From: CAYXRK01 sp964467615
Lineage (GTDB): Bacteria; Hydrogenedentota; Hydrogenedentia; Hydrogenedentales; GCA-2746185
Reading direction: 5' to 3'
DNA length: 11,361 nucleotides
Assembly (NCBI GenBank): GCA_964467615.1
Contig: CAYXRK010000157.1
Coordinates: 1-11,361, forward strand
Shown here: one piece after another, positions 7,738-11,361 of the stretch
Position numbering within the stretch: the stretch's first letter is position 1
Layout of the letters: each line of letters begins with the position of its first letter
Program-made: the position numbers and the translations under genes
The notes under the pieces: generated by a model
What the model was told of the DNA's origin: nothing
What the model saw: only the letters and a program-made list of their open reading frames with translations
The model's database searches: none

Positions 7738-8754
7738 ATGGCTACACGGGCGGTATTGAAGGCCGCCGGGGTGTTTGCGGCGGCGGCCCTGGGGGCCACG
7801 GGGTTCTTGCTGGCGGAATCGAAGAAGCCCATCGGGCCCCCTGCGGAACCCCAGATACAATTATCGCTGACGGAGTGGGGGAGCGACCACGTCGGAAAGC
7901 CGATACCGGAGTACACGACGGGCGAGGAATGCCTGTTTTGTCATCGGGACAAGGTGGGCCCGCTGTGGCCCGACAATAGGCACAACCACGCGATGTTTAT
8001 GGCGTCGGCGGATGACGCGGGTATCGTGGCGATGACCGCGGATGAAAAGTTGAAATCACTGGTTGGGGAGGTGTCGCACGTGGTGGGGCACACGCGGGCG
8101 CGGCGGTTTCTAAAGCCGAACGGCAAGTACGGCCAAATGGCGATGCTCAACTCGAAATGGATCGCCGACGGTACGCTTTCGCCTCGGGACGACGCGGCGT
8201 GGGACATCGAGGCGTTCGCGAACAACTGCGCGGGGTGTCATGCGACCGCAGTGGAGACAGAGTCGCGGGCGTACTCGGCGATATCGCTGGATTGCGTGAC
8301 CTGTCACGGAAATCCACCGGGAGAGCACACGTCGGACGTGTCCCTGGTGCTGTTCGGGACGAAGAGCACGGCGGGCGGGAAGGTGGAGATGTCCGTTTGC
8401 GCGTCGTGTCACCTTCGCGGCGGCCACTCGAAGACGTCGGGGCTACCGTATGCAAACCAGTTCATCCCCGGCGACAATTTGTTCCTCGACTTCGAGGTCG
8501 ATCTCTCAAAGGAATACGTGGCCGCGCTGAATCCCGGCGACCGGCATGTGTACCAAAATGTGATCGACGTGCTGATCGGAGGGAAGGAAGAGATGACGTG
8601 CGTGACCTGCCACGACATACACGATATGTCGAGCCGAAAACACCGGACGCTGGCGAAGTTGCAACGCGAGGAGTATTGCGCGATGTGTCATGAGACGCCG
8701 GACCATCGAACATACATCAAGTACGACGTTCGCAGCGAGACGTGTGAGTATTGA
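7738..8754 (+). CDS. Hexahaem c-type cytochrome, exported
   Basis: This 338-residue exported electron-transfer protein has six CXXCH haem c sites: CLFCH (65-69), CAGCH (164-168), CVTCH (186-190), CASCH (221-225), CVTCH (288-292) and CAMCH (314-318). The N-terminus (basic start, hydrophobic 6-25, LLAES) is a Sec signal or membrane anchor, so it acts in the periplasm or on the membrane. Spacing and the CVTCHG, CASCHLRGG and ISLDC contexts resemble the cytochrome c554/multihaem family; a catalytic (nitrite-reductase-type) site with CXXCK is not present. Many non-motif His residues (for example in HNHAMF, SHVVGHTR and DIHD) can supply distal ligands. The protein stops at SETCEY: C336 followed by two residues and TGA looks like half of a seventh CXXCH. 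The ATG at 7738 follows GAGGG at 7 nt. Redox partner and substrate are unknown. Confidence 0.88.
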   Translation: MATRAVLKAAGVFAAAALGATGFLLAESKKPIGPPAEPQIQLSLTEWGSDHVGKPIPEYTTGEECLFCHRDKVGPLWPDNRHNHAMFMASADDAGIVAMTADEKLKSLVGEVSHVVGHTRARRFLKPNGKYGQMAMLNSKWIADGTLSPRDDAAWDIEAFANNCAGCHATAVETESRAYSAISLDCVTCHGNPPGEHTSDVSLVLFGTKSTAGGKVEMSVCASCHLRGGHSKTSGLPYANQFIPGDNLFLDFEVDLSKEYVAALNPGDRHVYQNVIDVLIGGKEEMTCVTCHDIHDMSSRKHRTLAKLQREEYCAMCHETPDHRTYIKYDVRSETCEY

Positions 8755-8918
8755 GGGGAGGGTCGATGGGACGAACGGGACTTATGGATGCTGACATCGG
8801 GGCCCTCGAGAATAAGCTCAAGATCCCATTCCCGTTCGCCCTGAGGGTGTCGAAGGGTGGACGGGAATGGGGTCTTGAGCTTGCCGAACGGCGAGTGGGC
8901 GGGTCTTAAGGGAATTCG
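8755..8918. other. Intergenic region with REP-like hairpin between cytochrome and acyl-CoA dehydrogenase genes
   Basis: Most of this 164-bp gap is occupied by the long inverted repeat at 8814-8882, listed separately. Upstream of it is a short direct repeat GGGAC (8768-8772, 8777-8781). Just before the next gene is AAGGG (8908-8912), a ribosome site 6 nt from the ATG at 8919. No convincing promoter was found. Confidence 0.5.
8814..8882. repeat. REP-like palindromic element (29-bp stem, 11-nt loop)
   Basis: The left arm (8814-8842) and right arm (8854-8882) pair over all 29 positions, with three G-T (wobble) pairs and no mismatch on an RNA fold; the loop is 8843-8853. The outer 22 bp differ at a single position from perfect inverted repeats. 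The inner part reads TTCGCCCTGAGGGTGTCGAA followed by GGG. From memory this resembles a widespread interspersed hairpin motif (TTCGCCCTGAG...GTCGAAGGG) seen many times per genome in various bacteria. It has no T-run, so it is not a classic intrinsic terminator, but such a stem could halt 3' exonucleases and separate expression of the flanking genes. Copy number in this genome cannot be seen from one window. Confidence 0.8.
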
Positions 8919-10085
8919 ATGGACTTTGCGTTGAGTGACGATCAGGAGCTGATTCGGCAGAATGTGCGGCAGCTTGCGCGGCAGTTTCCGCTCGAGTATT
9001 GGCGGGAACACGACAAGACCGGCGAATATCCGAAAGAGTTCTTGGCGGCGTTTGCGGAGGCGGGCTGGTTGGGCGTGGCGATTCCGGAGGCGTACGGCGG
9101 GTCCGGTCTCGGGATTGCCGAAGCGTGCATTTTGCTGCGCGAGATTTGCGCGTCGGGCGCGGGGACGAGCGGGGCGTCCCCGGTGCACTTCGCGATTTTC
9201 CCACCGATGCCAATCATCAAGTACGGGACCGAGGAGCAGAAGCGAACGTATCTGCCGAAGATCGCGTCCGGCGAAATGGCGCTCGGTTTTAGCGTGACCG
9301 AACCAAATGCCGGGACGGACACAACGCGCATCACGACGCGGGCCGAGCGCGACGGCGACTGCTACGTGTTGAATGGTCGCAAGATTTGGTCGTCGAACTT
9401 ACAGAACGCGGATCGCACGCTGATCCTGACTCGGACGACGCCGTATGATCGCGTCGACAAAAAAACGCTCGGCATGAGTTTGTTCTTGCTCGACCTGAAA
9501 TCCGACGGCATCGACATCCGCGAGATCGATAAGCTTGGGCGCAAGGCGGTCGATTCGAACGAATTGTATCTGGACAACGTGCGGGTGCCGGCGGCGGACA
9601 TGATCGGCGAGGAAGGTCAGGGGTTTTATCATTTGATCTCGGGACTGAATCCGGAGCGGTTGCTCGTCGCGGCGGAGGCGGTCGGGATCGGGTTGGCGGC
9701 GCTCGAGTTGGCGGTGAAGTACGCGAACGAACGGATCGTGTTCAACCGGCCGATCGGGCAGAACCAGGGCGTGCAGTTTCCCTTGGCGGACGCATACACG
9801 AAGCTGCAAGTGGCCGACCTCATGGTGATGAAGGGGGCGTGGATGTTCGACCAGGGAATGCCCTGCGGCGAACAGGCGAACATCGCGAAAATCCGTGCGG
9901 CGAATGACGCGTTCGAGGCATGCGATGCGGCGCTGCAAGTGCATGGGGGGATGGGCTACGCGAAGGAGTACCACGTCGAGCGGCTGTGGCGGGAGGTGCG
10001 CCTCTACAAAATCGCCCCCGTATCACAGGAAATGGCGCTGAACTACGTGGCGGAACACGTGCTGGGGCTGCCGAAGTCGTATTGA
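8919..10085 (+). CDS. Acyl-CoA dehydrogenase, FAD-dependent
   Basis: This 388-residue flavoenzyme would oxidise an acyl-CoA to the 2-enoyl-CoA and pass electrons to ETF. Domains in order are the N-terminal helical domain (1-120), the beta-domain with the flavin/substrate motif GFSVTEPNAGTD (123-134) and GRKIWSS (153-159), and the C-terminal four-helix domain with RIVFNRPIGQNQ (282-293) and ALQVHGGMGY (348-357). The usual catalytic Glu of medium- and short-chain enzymes (in a YEGT motif) is missing: the matching stretch is KIAPVSQ (364-370). Instead NPERLLVA (244-251) places E246 where isovaleryl-CoA and long-chain enzymes carry their base. The length is typical. The ATG at 8919 follows AAGGG at 6 nt. 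The gene lies 164 bp downstream of the cytochrome across a REP-like hairpin and just before the toxin-antitoxin promoter. Substrate is unknown; a branched or long chain is suggested. Confidence 0.92.
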   Translation: MDFALSDDQELIRQNVRQLARQFPLEYWREHDKTGEYPKEFLAAFAEAGWLGVAIPEAYGGSGLGIAEACILLREICASGAGTSGASPVHFAIFPPMPIIKYGTEEQKRTYLPKIASGEMALGFSVTEPNAGTDTTRITTRAERDGDCYVLNGRKIWSSNLQNADRTLILTRTTPYDRVDKKTLGMSLFLLDLKSDGIDIREIDKLGRKAVDSNELYLDNVRVPAADMIGEEGQGFYHLISGLNPERLLVAAEAVGIGLAALELAVKYANERIVFNRPIGQNQGVQFPLADAYTKLQVADLMVMKGAWMFDQGMPCGEQANIAKIRAANDAFEACDAALQVHGGMGYAKEYHVERLWREVRLYKIAPVSQEMALNYVAEHVLGLPKSY

Positions 10086-10111
10086 ATCGCGGCGGGGTGT
10101 GGTTGCATAAT
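10082..10111 (+). promoter_or_regulatory. Candidate promoter of the toxin-antitoxin operon
   Basis: TTGAAT (10082-10087) and CATAAT (10106-10111), separated by 18 bp, form a sigma-70-type pair. The -35 overlaps the acyl-CoA dehydrogenase stop codon. The -10 lies inside the palindrome at 10100-10118, as expected for a promoter repressed by its own antitoxin. Confidence 0.55.
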
Positions 10112-10118
10112 GCAACCA
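10100..10118. promoter_or_regulatory. Palindromic operator of the toxin-antitoxin operon
   Basis: TGGTTGCATAATGCAACCA is a perfect 19-bp palindrome with 9-bp arms around a central A. It overlaps the -10 box and lies 26 bp before the antitoxin start. Ribbon-helix-helix antitoxins, alone or with the PIN partner, bind such sites and repress their own operon, so this is the likely autoregulatory site. Binding itself is inferred. Confidence 0.7.
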
Positions 10119-10144
10119 GATTGGTCAATGGGTGGAGTCCTACG

Positions 10145-10387
10145 ATGGCAACCCTACATGTGCGAAATGTTCCGGAAGACCTGTACGGCGAAATCAATGC
10201 AATGGCCCGAGAACAGAAACGTTCGCTCAGCGCGGAGGTAATCGCGTTGCTTGAGCGCGCCGTCGAGCCCCGTCGCCGCAAGGAAGACCAATTAGTGCTT
10301 CTCGACCGAATGTATCGTAATCGCGTTAAGTTGCCTAAGGGCCTGCCGTCAATCGTGGACGTCATCCGCGAAGGCAGAGAGCGTTGA
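10145..10387 (+). CDS. vapB: FitA/VapB-type ribbon-helix-helix antitoxin
   Basis: This 80-residue DNA-binding antitoxin would neutralise the PIN ribonuclease encoded next and repress the operon. The N-terminal ATLHVRNVPEDLYGEINAMA (2-21) is a ribbon-helix-helix strand and helix, followed by RSLSAEVIALLERAV (26-40), the second helix, as in FitA-like Arc/MetJ antitoxins. The Arg/Lys-rich linker and the tail (about 41-80) would form the toxin-binding arm. The frame is open further upstream, to 9920, but the ATG at 10145 has GGAG at 10134-10137 with 7-nt spacing and starts exactly at the RHH strand. The stop overlaps the toxin start by 4 nt (TTGA), which signals translational coupling. Base composition is visibly less GC-rich than the acyl-CoA dehydrogenase before it. 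Confidence 0.88.
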   Translation: MATLHVRNVPEDLYGEINAMAREQKRSLSAEVIALLERAVEPRRRKEDQLVLLDRMYRNRVKLPKGLPSIVDVIREGRER

Positions 10388-10833
10388 TCGCAATTCCCGC
10401 ACGATGTGTGTTGGATGCGAGTGCTGTCATCCCGCTCGTTTTGGATGAAGGGAAGACGCGGGAAATCCGTGGTCTGTATCGGGAACTGCTACGTGGCGAA
10501 TCGCAGCTATTTGCCCCGGAGTTACTCTATGCGGAGTGCGCAAATGTACTGTGGAAATATGTACGTTGGAGAGGCCTATCTCCGATTCGTTCGCAACGAT
10601 TGATGGACAAGATTCGAGAGTTTGCAATTCAATTGTCCGATTTACGTACAGTGTCTGCCGCGGCCCTGCATTTCGGCTGCGAGACGAGTATGACGCCTTA
10701 CGACGCGTGTTACGCCGTCGTGGCGATGCAGAACAAAGCGAGCTTGATTACGGCGGACAAGCGCTTCGCCAGCCAATTGAAAGATACTTCTGTCGAAGTT
10801 TTTATGTTGAGTGATCTCTTAGCGGGACGCTGA
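10384..10833 (+). CDS. vapC: PIN-domain toxin (VapC family ribonuclease)
   Basis: This 149-residue PIN-domain protein is probably a magnesium-dependent endoribonuclease toxin; VapC relatives cut initiator tRNA or rRNA, but the target here cannot be read from sequence. The four acidic active-site positions are present: D11 in VLDASAV, E51 in YAECANVLWK, D107 in TPYDACYAVVA and D125 in TADKRFA. The length is slightly above the usual 130-145 residues. The start is TTG, sharing TTGA with the antitoxin stop; no other start fits as well, because residues just downstream form the first strand of the PIN fold. Coupled translation with the antitoxin is expected. The gene appears intact, with no frameshift or lost catalytic residue. 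It ends 18 bp from the convergent Cys-rich gene. Confidence 0.9.
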   Translation: MIAIPARCVLDASAVIPLVLDEGKTREIRGLYRELLRGESQLFAPELLYAECANVLWKYVRWRGLSPIRSQRLMDKIREFAIQLSDLRTVSAAALHFGCETSMTPYDACYAVVAMQNKASLITADKRFASQLKDTSVEVFMLSDLLAGR

Positions 10834-10851
10834 TACCGACGACGAGAGAGA

Positions 10852-11046
10852 TTACCGAAGTCGCAATTGCGCTTTGACTGTCGTGGGCACGACAGGTTTC
10901 TTCTCTTGCGTCGAGGTGCATTGCGGGCAGGACGAGCAACCGGTGTCGGCGGTAGATTTCCTCTTGGTGACGACGGAGCGGAAGAACCAGTAGCCGAGGT
11001 AGACGAGCGCGGCGGCTGCGATCGCGTGGACGGTATATTCTTGCAT
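10852..11046 (-). CDS. FeoB-associated Cys-rich membrane protein (64 aa)
   Basis: This 64-residue protein has one membrane helix (about 6-22, HAIAAAALVYLGYWFF), a basic stretch RSVVTKRK (23-30) and a Cys cluster GCSSCPQC (36-43: C37, C40, C43, spaced C-x2-C-x2-C). This is the pattern of the small Cys-rich proteins often encoded right after feoB; they are thought to assist ferrous iron transport, with no proven mechanism. The frame extends upstream to 11214, but that part overlaps feoB; the ATG at 11046 with AAAAGGAA about 7 nt upstream is the sensible start. It sits 23 bp after feoB on the same strand, so the two are probably co-transcribed. The tail (PVVPTTVKAQLRLR) is unremarkable. Confidence 0.82.
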   Translation of the reverse strand: MQEYTVHAIAAAALVYLGYWFFRSVVTKRKSTADTGCSSCPQCTSTQEKKPVVPTTVKAQLRLR

Positions 11047-11069
11047 CGTGCGATTCCTTTTGCGCGGCG

Positions 11070-11361
11070 TCAGGCGTTGAAACCCGCAGCTGCGAGCGAT
11101 TGAAACGCGATGAATGACGCCCCGTACGCGAGGACGGTCATGTAGGCCCACTGAAAACCGGCCCAGGCCCACCGGCCCGTCTCGCGGCGGGTGATGGCTT
11201 GGGTCGGCAGACATTGCATGGCGAGCACGAAAAACACGAGCAGGCTGATGCCCGTGGCGAAGGTAAACACGGGCCTGCCGTCGGGCCGCGTCGCGGCATG
11301 GAGCCGATCAAGCAGCGCGCCGCCTTCACCGCCTTCCTCGCCCGCGCCGTAGATGACCGAC
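11070..11361 (-). CDS. feoB: Ferrous iron transporter FeoB, C-terminal end (5' part outside window)
   Basis: Only the last 96 residues are in the window. They read from SVIYGAGEEG through ALLDRLHAATRPDGRPVF to two membrane helices, TGISLLVFFVLAMQC and WAYMTVLAYGASFIAFQSL, joined by ITRRETGRW. This is the conserved C-terminal end of FeoB (the QC...RRETG motif followed by a last helix). FeoB imports Fe2+ across the cytoplasmic membrane, using an N-terminal G-protein domain that lies outside the window. A GTG at 11270 is internal to the frame, not a start. The stop is at 11070-11072, 23 bp before the Cys-rich gene. Confidence 0.88.
   Translation of the reverse strand, partial: SVIYGAGEEGGEGGALLDRLHAATRPDGRPVFTFATGISLLVFFVLAMQCLPTQAITRRETGRWAWAGFQWAYMTVLAYGASFIAFQSLAAAGFNA

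Noticed and set aside
7356..7916. In-frame upstream extension of the thiolase to 598 residues
   Set aside because: It would overlap the Sm-like gene and antisense part of the cytochrome. The extension is Arg/Ser/Ala-rich, and the ATG at 7355 has a ribosome site and starts the canonical thiolase strand.
8752..8754. TGA at the cytochrome end read as selenocysteine
   Set aside because: The following residues would be GEGRWDE without a haem His, and no SECIS-like hairpin starts right after the TGA; the REP-like stem begins about 60 bp downstream.
9920..10144. In-frame upstream extension of the antitoxin to 155 residues
   Set aside because: It overlaps the acyl-CoA dehydrogenase in another frame. 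The RHH domain begins exactly at the ATG at 10145, which has its own ribosome site and promoter.
11047..11214. Upstream extension of the Cys-rich gene to 120 residues
   Set aside because: It overlaps the conserved FeoB C-terminus in another frame; the shorter start has a ribosome site.

Overview
The window looks like ordinary chromosome from a moderately GC-rich, Gram-negative-type bacterium. It encodes a multihaem c-type cytochrome with an export signal, two large GT-C membrane proteins, beta-oxidation-type enzymes and a ferrous-iron transporter. I cannot fix the taxon from sequence alone. The mix (large YfhO and GT39 proteins with beta-sandwich tails, a multihaem cytochrome, a FitA/VapC-type toxin-antitoxin pair) would suit the Planctomycetota/Hydrogenedentota-like bacteria or related deep lineages, but that is a guess. 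No phage, transposase, CRISPR array, rRNA or tRNA gene was seen.

Layout. Bases 1-807 (+) are the 3' part of a CCA tRNA nucleotidyltransferase with its HD domain. After a 317-bp gap comes a GT39-type membrane glycosyltransferase with a C-terminal jelly-roll-like domain (1125-3338, +). Convergent to it is a YfhO-type membrane protein (3401-6004, -). Next, on the minus strand, are a thiolase (6120-7355) and, 25 bp upstream of it, a 64-residue protein with an Hfq/Sm-like layout (7381-7575). A 162-bp divergent spacer separates these from a hexahaem cytochrome c (7738-8754, +). That gene is followed by a REP-like hairpin (8814-8882) and an acyl-CoA dehydrogenase (8919-10085, +). A toxin-antitoxin operon follows: RHH antitoxin 10145-10387 and PIN toxin 10384-10833, with a palindromic operator on its -10 box. 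The right edge carries, on the minus strand, the 3' end of feoB (11070 to beyond the window) and a small Cys-rich membrane protein (10852-11046).

How the genes fit together. The thiolase and acyl-CoA dehydrogenase are both acyl-CoA enzymes of beta-oxidation type, but they lie on opposite strands around the cytochrome, so no single operon joins them. The two GT-C proteins are convergent neighbours with similar architecture (multispan N-terminal half, extracytoplasmic beta-rich C-terminal half) and may both act on cell-surface glycans. FeoB and the Cys-rich protein form an iron-uptake operon. The toxin-antitoxin pair is self-contained and looks like an inserted module.

No clearly new multi-gene system is visible. 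The items most worth following are the Sm-like small protein linked to the thiolase, the cytochrome that ends inside what looks like a seventh haem motif, the REP-like hairpin, and the acyl-CoA dehydrogenase whose catalytic glutamate appears to sit at the isovaleryl/long-chain position.
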